64,000 bases of DNA, from NCBI GenBank assembly GCA_045124315.1, contig JBGVLO010000009.1, forward strand, positions 1-64,000. The letters run 5' to 3'. The notes under the pieces are model-generated. The model was given only the letters and a program-made list of their open reading frames with translations. It was not told the DNA's origin and searched no databases. Each line of letters begins with the position of its first letter. Within the stretch, counting starts at the first letter, position 1. Below, piece by piece: positions 24,576-32,813 of the stretch. Source of the stretch: CAG-411 sp045124315. GTDB taxonomy: Bacteria > Bacillota > Clostridia > Lachnospirales > Lachnospiraceae. A program made the translations under genes and the position numbers.

Positions 24576-25736
24576 ATGAAAAAAATTTTCATAGTTGGAA
24601 TTGGAATGGGTTCCCAGGACGGAATTACGGTAGAGGCGAGAAATGCAATTGAGTACTGTCAGCAGACCCATACACCGGTAATTCTGATACTTCCGGCAAA
24701 AGGAAGGGCGATTTCTGTGTTAGCAGAACTGCAGGGCTTCTTGGAATTTCGGAAGGATCATACAATCAAGGGTGTGATCCTAAATGGAATCAGTCCCATG
24801 TCCGGTAAGATCCTAAAAGAAAAAATTGAACAGGAGTTTGATGTGAAAGTATATGGATGTGTGCCCACACTGGAAAATTTTCAGTTGGAAAGCAGACATT
24901 TAGGACTGGTGACACCTTATGAGCTGGAAAATTTAGAGCAGGAATTGGACAATCTTGGAGCAGACATGGAGCAGTATCTGGATATAGATGGGATTTTCGC
25001 ATTGGCACATACCGCATCTGATTTAGACAGCGATTGTCCAGACGGAATCAAAAAAATTTATGAAAAGCAAAAAGATGCAATTGCAAGTATAAAATCTGCC
25101 AAGTTAAGAATAGGTGTTGCGAGAGATTTGGCATTTTGCTTTTACTACAAGGATAATTTGGAATTTCTGAAAGAAATGGGTTGTGAGATCGTACCTTTTA
25201 GTCCGTTACAGGATTCGGAACTTCCAAAGCAACTGGATGCAGTGATTTTTGGTGGTGGGTATCCGGAAATCTATGCCAGACAATTATCTGAAAATCAATC
25301 CATGCGGGAGAGCGTGTATGGGGAATTGTCGGAGGGGCTTTGTTGTATGGCGGAATGCGGCGGTTTTATGTATCTTCATGAGCAGATGGAGGACCAGACA
25401 AAACAAGCGTATCCTATGGTTGGCTTTATAAAAGGTAAGACAGAGAAAAAAGAGCGGCTAGTTCGATTTGGTTATGCAGAGTTGAGTGCACAGGAGAGAA
25501 ATCCTTTTCTGATGGAAGAAGAACGGATCAAAGCCCATGAATTTCACTACTGGGACAGTGACAATAACGGCAATGCGTGGAGGGCAACAAAGCCTTCCGG
25601 TAATAGAAGCTGGGAATGTATGCATGTGACAGATACCATGCTTGCGGGATATCCTCATTTGTATTTTTATTCCAATTTACAAGTTCCCATTCGTTTTTTG
25701 CAACGCTGTGTAGAGCAAAGAAAAGAAAGAGGGTGA
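24576..25736 (+). CDS. In-frame fusion: CbiE N-terminus to cobyrinate diamide synthase CbiA lacking its P-loop
   Basis: The 386-residue ORF begins MKKIFIVGIGMGSQDGITVE-ARNAI, the N-terminus of the precorrin-6Y methyltransferase CbiE/CobL. After about residue 28 it changes to CbiA: THTPVILILPAKGRAIS, KGVILNGISPMSGKIL, GCVPTLENFQLESRHLGLV, then the glutamine-amidotransferase half with FGGGYPEIYA, CCMAECGGFMYL (nucleophile Cys) and KAHEFHYWDS. CbiA amidates cobyrinic acid at positions a and c using ATP and glutamine. Its first roughly 110 residues, with the ATP-binding P-loop, are replaced by the CbiE piece, so diamide synthase activity is unlikely. The following cobU starts five bases later, so the ORF may persist to keep translation coupled. 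Confidence 0.85.
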   Translation: MKKIFIVGIGMGSQDGITVEARNAIEYCQQTHTPVILILPAKGRAISVLAELQGFLEFRKDHTIKGVILNGISPMSGKILKEKIEQEFDVKVYGCVPTLENFQLESRHLGLVTPYELENLEQELDNLGADMEQYLDIDGIFALAHTASDLDSDCPDGIKKIYEKQKDAIASIKSAKLRIGVARDLAFCFYYKDNLEFLKEMGCEIVPFSPLQDSELPKQLDAVIFGGGYPEIYARQLSENQSMRESVYGELSEGLCCMAECGGFMYLHEQMEDQTKQAYPMVGFIKGKTEKKERLVRFGYAELSAQERNPFLMEEERIKAHEFHYWDSDNNGNAWRATKPSGNRSWECMHVTDTMLAGYPHLYFYSNLQVPIRFLQRCVEQRKERG

Positions 25737-25741
25737 AGCAG

Positions 25742-26269
25742 ATGCTTACCGTAGTCTGTGGAGGAAGTGGTAGTGGGAAATCGGAATATGCCGAGAATAT
25801 CATTACTGCATATAAGAAAAACTTTCCCAAGAATCAATTGATATATATTGCCACTATGATGGGAAACGATGAAGAAACCAAGCAAAAGATTCATCGCCAT
25901 CGTATGATGCGTAAAGACAAAGGCTTTGAAACCATAGAGTGTTTTTTTGATCTGAAAAATGTTACTGTGGAGGAAGACAGTATCGTACTTTTGGATTGCC
26001 TTTCTAATTTAGTAAGTAATGAATGTTTTGCGGAAGGCGGCGCAGGAGATCGGACTGCAGAGATGGTTTACAAAGGCGTAAAAAAATTAAACAGCAGTTG
26101 TAAGCATCTGGTGATTGTTACCAACGATGTGTTTGGAGATTCCATTGCCTACGACGAGTATACCCGATGGTTTATCAAGGTAATTGGAGATTTGAATTGT
26201 AAAATAGCTACCTTGGCAGACCAGGTGGTCGAAGTGGTGTGCGGGATTCCCATACAGCATAAAGTATAG
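25742..26269 (+). CDS. cobU: Adenosylcobinamide kinase / adenosylcobinamide-phosphate guanylyltransferase
   Basis: From ATG 25742 the 175-residue CobU phosphorylates adenosylcobinamide and attaches GMP, activating it for joining to the lower ligand. The P-loop is CGGSGSGKSEYAE at the N-terminus; IYIATM, KIHRHRMMRKDKGFETIE (with the guanylylation histidine region), VLLDCLSNLVSNE and LVIVTNDVFGDSIAYDEYTR follow as in functional CobU. It appears intact. It starts five bases after the CbiE-CbiA fusion and 28 bases before cobS. Confidence 0.95.
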   Translation: MLTVVCGGSGSGKSEYAENIITAYKKNFPKNQLIYIATMMGNDEETKQKIHRHRMMRKDKGFETIECFFDLKNVTVEEDSIVLLDCLSNLVSNECFAEGGAGDRTAEMVYKGVKKLNSSCKHLVIVTNDVFGDSIAYDEYTRWFIKVIGDLNCKIATLADQVVEVVCGIPIQHKV

Positions 26270-26297
26270 GTTATGATTCAGGAAAGAGGTGATTCTG

Positions 26298-27053
26298 GTG
26301 ATACAGTCATTGATTATTGCATTTGCAATGTATTCGAAGATACCCATGCCAAGGGTCGATTGGAATAAGAAAAATATGAGATACGCCCTTTGTTTTTTTC
26401 CAATGGTGGGAGCGGTAATCGGTCTTGCGCTTTGGGGGTGTGTCAGATTATGTGAGATTGGAAATATGAATGGTTTCTTTACTTCTGTTCTACTTACTAT
26501 TTTGCCAATCATACTAACTGGCGGTATTCATATGGATGGCTTTTTGGATACAGTGGATGCGTTAAGTTCCAATGCAAGTAAAGAGAGAAAATTAGAAATA
26601 TTAAAGGATTCCAATTCGGGTGCCTTTGCAATTACGTTTGGTATCGTTTACCTTTTGTCGTATGTAGCTGTGTTAACGGAATTTGACTGGAGAGCACTTC
26701 CGGAATTTGCGTTATCCTTTGTGATGATACGAACACTGAGCGGATTCAGTATTGCAAGCTTTCCTCTGGCACGTAATACAGGGCTTGCAGCAACTTTCCA
26801 GGATCATGCACAGAAAAGAAATGCCACTATTATATTACTGGCAATGTTTTTGGTGGAAAACGGTATTCTATTCTACTTTGATATGATTTTAGGAGGAATT
26901 ACCTTAGCAACCTTATTGATGATGTTTGGTTATCACTATTATGTTTGCAGAACCAAGTTTGGAGGCATTACTGGTGACCTTGCCGGTTTCTTTTTGCAAA
27001 TGAGTGAATTGGCAGTTGCATTTACTCTGATGATAGGATGCAGGGTGTTTTAG
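26298..27053 (+). CDS. cobS: Adenosylcobinamide-GDP ribazoletransferase (cobalamin synthase)
   Basis: This membrane enzyme of about 251 residues joins adenosylcobinamide-GDP to alpha-ribazole (phosphate), completing the cobalamin nucleotide loop. Start GTG 26298 sits eight bases after GGAAAGAGG; GTG 26289 is also in frame but overlaps that site. The signature GGIHMDGFLDTVDALSS with its acidic residues is present, as are AMYSKIPMPRVDW at the N-terminus and FGGITGDLAGFFLQMSE near the end. About six membrane helices. It appears intact. Confidence 0.95.
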   Translation: MIQSLIIAFAMYSKIPMPRVDWNKKNMRYALCFFPMVGAVIGLALWGCVRLCEIGNMNGFFTSVLLTILPIILTGGIHMDGFLDTVDALSSNASKERKLEILKDSNSGAFAITFGIVYLLSYVAVLTEFDWRALPEFALSFVMIRTLSGFSIASFPLARNTGLAATFQDHAQKRNATIILLAMFLVENGILFYFDMILGGITLATLLMMFGYHYYVCRTKFGGITGDLAGFFLQMSELAVAFTLMIGCRVF

Positions 27054-27086
27054 TTACTGGAACAATATAAAAGAAGGATGGTCTTT

Positions 27087-27488
27087 ATGAAAAAAATATT
27101 AATAATAGGTGGAAAATGTCAGGGAAAGACAAAATGGACACAAGAAAATTTTCCTGAGTATAAGAATGAGTCAGCAGAAGAATTGCTAAAAGAGAATCGG
27201 CGGGGAAGAGTAAAAGGAAAAGTATGGATCAATGGATTTCATTTGTATATGAAACAATGGTTAAGGGCAAAAGAGGATTACAAAGAAAAGACGAAGCTTT
27301 TGGTAGAGAATCCTTCCTGGATTATTGTAAGTGACGAAATTGGTTCGGGAATTGTTCCCATGGATAAGGAAGAACGGGAATGGAGAGAAGAGACCGGACG
27401 TATGTTATGCAAGATTGCAGAACAGGCAGATGAAGTATACCGTGTATTCTGTGGAATACCAACCATGATAAAGGGAAGTGATGTATGA
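27087..27488 (+). CDS. Short CobU-like P-loop protein
   Basis: The 133-residue product from ATG 27087 has a P-loop variant IIGGKCQGKTKW and ends with EVYRVFCGIPTMIKG, which matches the closing VVEVVCGIPIQHK of the CobU encoded at 25742. It lacks the kinase/guanylyltransferase middle motifs (no HRxRR-like segment). It is a second, shortened CobU-type nucleotide-binding protein, of a kind that recurs in clostridial cobalamin loci; its exact step is not known. It overlaps cbiB by four bases (ATGA), so it is part of the working operon. Confidence 0.7.
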   Translation: MKKILIIGGKCQGKTKWTQENFPEYKNESAEELLKENRRGRVKGKVWINGFHLYMKQWLRAKEDYKEKTKLLVENPSWIIVSDEIGSGIVPMDKEEREWREETGRMLCKIAEQADEVYRVFCGIPTMIKGSDV

Positions 27489-28462
27489 TGCAATATTCTT
27501 TGTACTCTTGTTTGATCGGATTTCTGTTAGATTTGCTGATAGGTGATCCTCAATGGTTTCGCTGGCATCCGATTCGATTGATTGGTCAGTGGATTGATAT
27601 GTGCGAAAAAATTGTGAGAAAGTGCTTTGGAACAAAAGATAAGCAGTTATTTGTGGCTGGTATTGTGCTAGCCGTTATGGTGATGGTAGTATCAACGGGG
27701 CTTCCCTTACTGCTCCTGATCGTCTGTTATCGAATCCATGTACTGTTGGGAATTGGGATAGAGAGCATTCTGTGCTATTTTGTCTATGCAACGAAATCTT
27801 TGAAAACGGAGAGTATGAAGGTGTATGAGGCATTGGAGACAAAAGATATACAGGAATCCAGAAGAGCCGTTTCTATGATCGTGGGAAGAGATGTGGATCG
27901 GCTGGATGAGACAGGGGTTGCAAAAGCTGCGGTAGAGACGGTAGCAGAAAATACATCGGATGGTGTGATCGCCCCTATTTTTTATACCATGCTTGGTGGA
28001 CCAGTTGCAGGTTTTCTTTATAAATCCATCAATACTATGGATTCCATGATTGGTTACAAGAATGAGAAATACATGTATTTAGGAAGATTTGCAGCAAAGC
28101 TGGACGATGTGGTCAACTTTATACCTGCAAGAGTAAGCGCATTTCTCATGTTACTTGCAGCAGCAATTTCGCCAGAGATGGACGCAAAAGAGGCGTGGCA
28201 CATATACAAAAGGGATCGAAAAAAAAGCTCCAGTCCAAATGCAGGACAGACAGAGGCTGTATGTGCAGGGGCCTTACATATCCAGATCTTAGGACCTGCA
28301 TACTATTTTGGCGTATTACATGAGAAACCAAGTATTGGTGAGGCACTGAAACCGGTAGAGCCACTTACCATAAAGAAGGTAAATCAATTGATGTACCGGA
28401 CGGCCTGGCTTGCGGTATTTCTGTTTCCTTTTATTAAGTGGGGAGTCATCTGTCTTTTTTAG
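27485..28462 (+). CDS. cbiB: Adenosylcobinamide-phosphate synthase CbiB
   Basis: The 325-residue membrane enzyme attaches aminopropanol (phosphate) to adenosylcobyric acid. Conserved blocks are present: LLDLLIGDPQWFRWHPIRLIG at the N-terminus, SMIVGRDVDRLDETG, AAVETVAENTSDGVIAPIF, YKSINTMDSMIGYKN and SSPNAGQTEAVCAGAL. It appears complete and is the first enzyme after the point where the pathway has decayed. It starts within the previous gene's stop (ATGA) and is followed by repeat 28480-28522. Confidence 0.95.
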   Translation: MMQYSLYSCLIGFLLDLLIGDPQWFRWHPIRLIGQWIDMCEKIVRKCFGTKDKQLFVAGIVLAVMVMVVSTGLPLLLLIVCYRIHVLLGIGIESILCYFVYATKSLKTESMKVYEALETKDIQESRRAVSMIVGRDVDRLDETGVAKAAVETVAENTSDGVIAPIFYTMLGGPVAGFLYKSINTMDSMIGYKNEKYMYLGRFAAKLDDVVNFIPARVSAFLMLLAAAISPEMDAKEAWHIYKRDRKKSSSPNAGQTEAVCAGALHIQILGPAYYFGVLHEKPSIGEALKPVEPLTIKKVNQLMYRTAWLAVFLFPFIKWGVICLF

Positions 28463-28479
28463 AAGAGATACTCGCAGGG

Positions 28480-28522
28480 CAACCCTTTCATAAAAGTGCA
28501 AGGTTTAAGTAAATGACATTGG
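28480..28522. repeat. Dispersed repeat (CAACCTTTTCATAAAAG...AAGGCTTA family), copy 1
   Basis: CAACCCTTTCATAAAAG, then GCAAGGTTTAAGTAAATGAC and ATTGG. By eye 34 of 43 positions match the copy at 33238-33280; a third, more distant copy lies at 37039-37081. Confidence 0.65.
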
Positions 28523-28550
28523 TTCACAGGTTAGAAAGGATGGTTGTAAT

Positions 28551-29585
28551 ATGAAGTATGGACATGGAGGAGATATCTATAGCTATCCTCAGTTAGTGGA
28601 TTTTTCCGCAAATATAAATCCATTTGGAACATCCGGTGAAGTGATTGAAGCAATCAAAAAAGCGGCAGAACATGTTGCACCTTATCCGGATTTTTACTGT
28701 AGAAAATTGCGTGATGCAATTGCAAATGCGGAAGAGATTGAATCAGAAAAGATAATTTGTGGCAATGGGGCGGCAGATCTGATCTATCGGTTTGTGGCAG
28801 CAATAAAGCCACAGAAAGCATTGCTTGCGGTACCTTGTTTTTCTGAGTATGAACAGGCATTGCGGAGTGTGGGATGTGAAGTGGAGTATTACAAACTGGA
28901 TTCCCAGACTTTTACTTTGACAGAGAAGTTTCTGGAAGCATTGACTGAGCAAGTGGATATAATCTGTCTCTGTACACCAAACAATCCAACGGGGATCAGT
29001 ATTCCAGAGAAATTATTAGAGAAGATTATAAAAAGGTGTAAGGAAAAAAATATCGCCTTTTTATTAGATGAATGTTTTCGGGACTTTGTAGGGGAAGAAA
29101 AGCAGTTTCTTCCATATAAAGACAGGAAACACTACGATAAGATGTTAACCTTGCGGGCATTTACGAAAATGTATGGATTAGCCGGAATTCGTTTGGGATA
29201 TGGTTTTTGTGAGAATGCGCAATTGTTGGAACAGATGCAGCTTTGTGGTCCACCGTGGAATGTGTCAACAGTAGCCCAGGAAGCGGGGCTTGCAGCACTA
29301 GGTCTTACAGACTTCCCAGAAAAGATACGAAGGTATATTGAGAAGCAAAAAGAGTATTTGTATACAGAATTAAAACAAATGAATCTTATGGTATGGAAAT
29401 CTGATGCAAATTATTTGTTTTTTAAAGCAGAGAAACAATTAAAAGAGAAAATGATAAAACAGGGCTTTCTTATACGGGACTGTAGCAATTATACAGGATT
29501 ACAGGCGGGCTATTATCGAATAGCCGTAAAGACAGAAGAGGAAAATAAGAGACTGGTCACGGCTCTTAAGAATTCACTTAGTTAG
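28551..29585 (+). CDS. cobD: Threonine-phosphate decarboxylase CobD
   Basis: The 344-residue PLP enzyme makes (R)-1-amino-2-propanol O-phosphate from L-threonine phosphate, the linker used by CbiB. It is a class I/II aminotransferase-fold protein: HGGDIYSYPQLVDFSANINPFG at the N-terminus, CTPNNPTGISIP, LLDECFRDF, and the PLP lysine in LRAFTKMYGLAGIRLGYG. YYRIAVKTEEEN near the end carries the substrate arginine. It appears intact, with AAAGGATGG upstream of ATG 28551. Confidence 0.95.
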   Translation: MKYGHGGDIYSYPQLVDFSANINPFGTSGEVIEAIKKAAEHVAPYPDFYCRKLRDAIANAEEIESEKIICGNGAADLIYRFVAAIKPQKALLAVPCFSEYEQALRSVGCEVEYYKLDSQTFTLTEKFLEALTEQVDIICLCTPNNPTGISIPEKLLEKIIKRCKEKNIAFLLDECFRDFVGEEKQFLPYKDRKHYDKMLTLRAFTKMYGLAGIRLGYGFCENAQLLEQMQLCGPPWNVSTVAQEAGLAALGLTDFPEKIRRYIEKQKEYLYTELKQMNLMVWKSDANYLFFKAEKQLKEKMIKQGFLIRDCSNYTGLQAGYYRIAVKTEEENKRLVTALKNSLS

Positions 29586-29597
29586 GAGGAATAAGAT

Positions 29598-30333
29598 ATG
29601 GCAAAAGCAAAGTCTATTATGATACAGGGTACTATGTCAAATGCAGGAAAAAGTTTATTGGCCGGAGGTTTGTGCAGAGTTTTTATGCAGGATGGACTTA
29701 AGACCACACCGTTTAAGTCACAAAATATGGCTTTGAATTCTTTTATTACAAAAGAAGGACTGGAAATGGGAAGAGCACAGGTAATGCAGGCAGAGGCTGC
29801 TGGAATCGAACCAAGAGCAATTATGAATCCTATCTTATTAAAACCTACAAACGATACGGGTTCACAGGTTATCGTAAATGGAGAAGTCTATGGAACTATG
29901 TCAGCAATGGAGTATTATCAGAAGAAAGAACAGTTTGTGCCGGCGGTATTAGATGCCTATCATCAGTTAGAAGATGAATTTGATATGATTGTCATTAGAA
30001 GGATATGAGATTCATATGGGTGAAACGGAACTTAAGTCCGGCACTTCCTCTCTGACTACGATCAGTAATATCATTGACAATGGAAAAGAAACAGCGGATG
30101 GCGCACAGAATGAAAATGTATATGGAAGTTATGTGCATGGAATTTTTGATTCCGATGAAGTGGTAAAAACCATTGTGGCTTCTGTCTTAGAGGAAAAGGG
30201 ATTGGATTGCAGCAAGGTAAATGCCTTCCAGTTAACCAATTATAAAGAAAAGCAATATGACGCATTAGCAAAGGCAGTTCGCCTGGCATTGGATATGGAA
30301 CAGGTTTATAAGATTGTGGATGCCGGTATGTAA
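29598..30333 (+). pseudogene. Cobyric acid synthase (CbiP/CobQ), large internal deletion with frameshift
   Basis: The first 130 residues (29598 on) are a normal CbiP N-terminus: IMIQGTMSNAGKSLLAGGLC (P-loop type), FKSQNMALNSF, MGRAQVMQAEAAGIEPR and EDEFDMIVI. At about 29996 the sequence jumps to the C-terminus, in another frame: LEGYEIHMGETELKSGTSSL, NVYGSYVHGIFDSDEV and a final helical region ending at 30333. About 250 residues between, including most of the glutamine-amidotransferase domain with its nucleophile cysteine, are missing. Full-length CbiP is near 500 residues. It would amidate adenosylcobyrinic a,c-diamide to cobyric acid; the gene is inactive. Confidence 0.9.
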
Positions 30334-30345
30334 GGAGGTACGGAT

Positions 30346-31029
30346 ATGGAGAAGATTTTATTGGGGCAGGTATTGCCAAGAGATATTGAAAAGAGAAGCT
30401 TTGAGATTATCACAGAAGAGCTGGGAGACCGAAAGTTCCCTAAAGATCAGGAAAGTATTATCAAACGGGTGATCCATACCTCCGCAGATTTTGATTATGC
30501 AGATAATTTATGTTTTTCTGAGAATGCGGTTGCTTTGGCAAAACAGGCAATTATGGATGGCGCCTGTATCGTAACCGACACACAGATGGCAAAGGCGGGA
30601 ATTAATAAGAGATCCTTAAAGAAGTTTGGTGGGGAAGCCGATTGTAAGGAATGTGGTATTACGGAAGAAGATTCTCGAAAAAAAATGGAGCATATGTGGA
30701 ATACCATGTATCAGGCAAGTTGTGCTTATGAAGGGAATCTTCGGTCGAAAAGTGGCTTTGTTGGTGGAGATGGAGAACGCATAAAGCAGTATGTGGATAC
30801 CAACGATTCCTATGCAGGGGCTATGAATGCAATAGCAGCCGCAGATATGGCTTTGGCAGGTGTGGAAAGTCGCATTCCTGTAGATCAGGTGATAGATGCC
30901 ATGAGAGAAATTGGGGATGCTATGCCAATGCAGTACAAAGAAACTGCCTGTGGCGGATGTGCAGCCACGGAATGGGCAAAACAGGCAGAGGGGAATATGA
31001 GAAATGTGAATGAAGGGTCAAAAAGTTAG
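30346..31029 (+). CDS. Chimeric ORF: CbiC N-terminus fused to two pieces of L-serine dehydratase alpha
   Basis: The 227-residue frame is uninterrupted and has a strong ribosome binding site (AAGGAGGT). Residues 1-100 match cobalt-precorrin-8 methylmutase CbiC: RDIEKRSFEIITEELGDR, IIKRVIHTSADFDYADNL, FSENAVALAKQAIMDG, IVTDTQMAKAGINKRSLKKF. Residues about 102-153 (EEDSRKKMEHMWNTMYQASC, then SKSGFVGGDGERIKQYVDT) match the early part of L-serine dehydratase alpha. Residues about 158-218 (AMNAIAAADMALAGVESRIP, VDQVIDAMREIGDAMP, KETACGGCAATEWAK) match its C-terminus; the iron-sulfur cysteine region between is mostly missing. Two joins in one frame are needed. No activity is expected from either parent. 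Confidence 0.75.
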   Translation: MEKILLGQVLPRDIEKRSFEIITEELGDRKFPKDQESIIKRVIHTSADFDYADNLCFSENAVALAKQAIMDGACIVTDTQMAKAGINKRSLKKFGGEADCKECGITEEDSRKKMEHMWNTMYQASCAYEGNLRSKSGFVGGDGERIKQYVDTNDSYAGAMNAIAAADMALAGVESRIPVDQVIDAMREIGDAMPMQYKETACGGCAATEWAKQAEGNMRNVNEGSKS

Positions 31030-31044
31030 GAGTGAAAAATTCAT

Positions 31045-31311
31045 ATGAAAGAAAAAAATAGTGCATCCTTTTTTCAGAACAGCGAATGCGAATACTTTCC
31101 ATGTCACCAGGGGGCAAATAAGGAGAATTTCAATTGTCTCTTTTGTTATTGCCCATTGTATGCTTTAGGAAAAGACTGTGGAGGTAATTTTTCGTACACC
31201 TCCAAAGGGATCAAAGATTGCACCAATTGTTTGGTGCCTCATGGACCAAAGAGCACAGAGTATATAAAGAAAAAGTTTCCAGAGTTAGTAGAAAGAATCA
31301 AACAGTTATAA
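31045..31311 (+). CDS. Cysteine-rich small-domain protein of cobalamin loci
   Basis: The 88-residue protein has ten cysteines arranged as ECEYFPCH, FNCLFCYCPLYALGKDCGG and KDCTNCLVPHGP, plus histidines: the cysteine-rich small domain (CxxxxC...CxxCxCP...DCxNC) found beside cobalamin genes in anaerobes. A metal-binding role, possibly linked to cobalt or iron-sulfur handling, is inferred from the residues. The gene appears intact, 15 bases after the chimeric ORF. Confidence 0.8.
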   Translation: MKEKNSASFFQNSECEYFPCHQGANKENFNCLFCYCPLYALGKDCGGNFSYTSKGIKDCTNCLVPHGPKSTEYIKKKFPELVERIKQL

Positions 31312-31314
31312 TCG

Positions 31315-31339
31315 TGTTCACATACCTGTGAACTGTAAC
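31315..31339. repeat. REP-like hairpin repeat, copy B (degraded left arm)
   Basis: GTTCACATACCTGTGAACTG then TAAC is the reverse orientation of copy A, with loop TACC. The inner stem GTTCACA/TGTGAAC is perfect; the outer left arm is degraded. Confidence 0.7.
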
Positions 31340-31535
31340 ATAATCGTCTGTCACAGCGAAAAAGATAGAATTGTCCCTTTTCCCACCGAAAAAAGAGAAT
31401 ATAATTAATAAAATAGAAGCGAATCACAAGGGAGATGTACCAACATCTCTCTTACTTTATTTGAAGAATAGTTGAGAACAAGAATAAAAAGTCCTGTATA
31501 ATAGATATACAGAATATAAGAAAAGGGGATGCCAT

Positions 31536-32600
31536 ATGAGTAGATTAGAAGAGTTATTAAAATGTATCCAACCAATCGATCAGGATATGTGTGAAATGTC
31601 AAGGGAGAAGTGGGATCAGGTAGGAAAGCCCCTGCGAAGTCTCGGAAAATTAGAAGATCTTGTAATCCAGCTTGCAGGTATAACCAGAGAACTCAATCCC
31701 AAAGTAGATAAGAAGGCAGTCCTTATCTTTTGTGCAGACAATGGAGTAGTAGAAGAGGGCGTTACACAGACAGGAAGTGAAGTGACTGCGATCGTATCGG
31801 AAAACTTTACAAAAGGAATTGCAACCATTAATTCCTTTGCGGGAGTTGCTGGTGCAAGAACCATTCCAATTGATATTGGTATCAATCGAGATATGTCTCA
31901 TGTGAAAGGCATGGTACATAAAAAAGTAGCTCTTGGAACAAAAAATATGGCAAAAGGACCGGCTATGACCCGCGAGCAGTGCGAAGAAGCAATTTTAGTT
32001 GGGATTGATACGGTTCGTGAATGTAAAGAAAAAGGCTATAATTTATTTGTTACCGGAGAGATGGGCATCGGAAATACTTCTACTTCCAGTGCAATGTTAT
32101 CCGTATTAACCGGCGTCCCAGTTGCCCAAGTAACTGGAAAAGGGGCCGGTTTAACTTCTGACGGTATCAAACATAAAATTGAAATCTTAGAACAGGCAAT
32201 TGAAGTAAACAAACCGAACAAAGACGACATTCTGGATGTTATGTGCAAATTGGGTGGTTTTGATATTTGCGGAATTGCAGGAGCGTTTCTGGGAGGGGCA
32301 ATCTACCATGTTCCGGTTTTGATCGATGGATTTATTTCTGCCATTGGTGCGATCTGTGCCACAAAACTGGCTCCGAATTGTAAAGATTATATGTTTGCCT
32401 CTCATTGTTCCGCAGAACCAGCCGGCCAGCTGGCCTTAAAAACAATTGGAAAAGAAGCCTACATTCACGCAGGAATGTGTCTTGGAGAAGGAACCGGAGG
32501 ACTGGTGGGCGCAAAATTGTTTGATTTTGCACTGGCTGCATACAATGAAGTTGCAGACTTTGAACATGCCGAATTTGGTCATTATGAATTATTGGAATAA
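31536..32600 (+). CDS. cobT: Nicotinate-nucleotide-dimethylbenzimidazole phosphoribosyltransferase
   Basis: The 354-residue enzyme activates the lower-ligand base by making alpha-ribazole phosphate from nicotinate mononucleotide. Conserved blocks: WDQVGKPLRSLGKLEDLVIQ, IFCADNGVVEEGVTQTGSEV, TGEMGIGNTSTSSAMLSVLT, GGFDICGIAGAFLGGAIYHV, LDGFIS-like VLIDGFISAIGA, and SHCSAEPAGQLAL. LGEGTGGLVGAKLFDFAL carries the catalytic-glutamate region near the C-terminus. It appears intact. A promoter-like TATAAT (31497-31502) lies about 35 bases upstream, and AAAAGGGGATG precedes the start, so it is probably a separate unit. Confidence 0.95.
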   Translation: MSRLEELLKCIQPIDQDMCEMSREKWDQVGKPLRSLGKLEDLVIQLAGITRELNPKVDKKAVLIFCADNGVVEEGVTQTGSEVTAIVSENFTKGIATINSFAGVAGARTIPIDIGINRDMSHVKGMVHKKVALGTKNMAKGPAMTREQCEEAILVGIDTVRECKEKGYNLFVTGEMGIGNTSTSSAMLSVLTGVPVAQVTGKGAGLTSDGIKHKIEILEQAIEVNKPNKDDILDVMCKLGGFDICGIAGAFLGGAIYHVPVLIDGFISAIGAICATKLAPNCKDYMFASHCSAEPAGQLALKTIGKEAYIHAGMCLGEGTGGLVGAKLFDFALAAYNEVADFEHAEFGHYELLE

Positions 32601-32601
32601 C

Positions 32602-32631
32602 GTTCCAGTTCACAGGTATGTGAACTGGAAC
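32602..32631. repeat. REP-like hairpin repeat, copy C
   Basis: GTTCCAGTTCACA - GGTA - TGTGAACTGGAAC: the change of A to C in the left arm relative to copy A is matched by T to G in the right arm, so pairing is kept. It follows the cobT stop by one base. Confidence 0.8.
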
Positions 32632-32632
32632 T

Positions 32633-32670
32633 GATTTGGGCAATGCTGCGCATGGAAAATTGCCCAAATC
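32633..32670. repeat. Inverted repeat downstream of cobT
   Basis: GATTTGGGCAAT (32633-32644) pairs perfectly with ATTGCCCAAATC (32659-32670). A perfect 24-base palindrome centred on CGGTACCG follows at 32693-32716, then the half-element TACCTGTGAAC (32717-32727) of the REP-like family. Confidence 0.6.
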
Positions 32671-32763
32671 TGCACACGGTAGATTTTCATACGGTATTTT
32701 CGGTACCGAAAATACCTACCTGTGAACAGTTACGGAATCACAACTGTCCCCTTTTCATAAAAA

Positions 32764-32792
32764 AAATTGCCCCTTTTCTAAGAGGACAATTT
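32764..32792. repeat. Dispersed AATTGCCCC hairpin repeat, copy 3
   Basis: AAATTGCCCC pairs with AGGACAATTT through G-U pairs. It lies about 20 bases before riboswitch 2, as copy 1 (8791-8820) lies just before riboswitch 1. Confidence 0.55.
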
Positions 32793-32813
32793 GTGTTACG
32801 ATAACAACAATAG

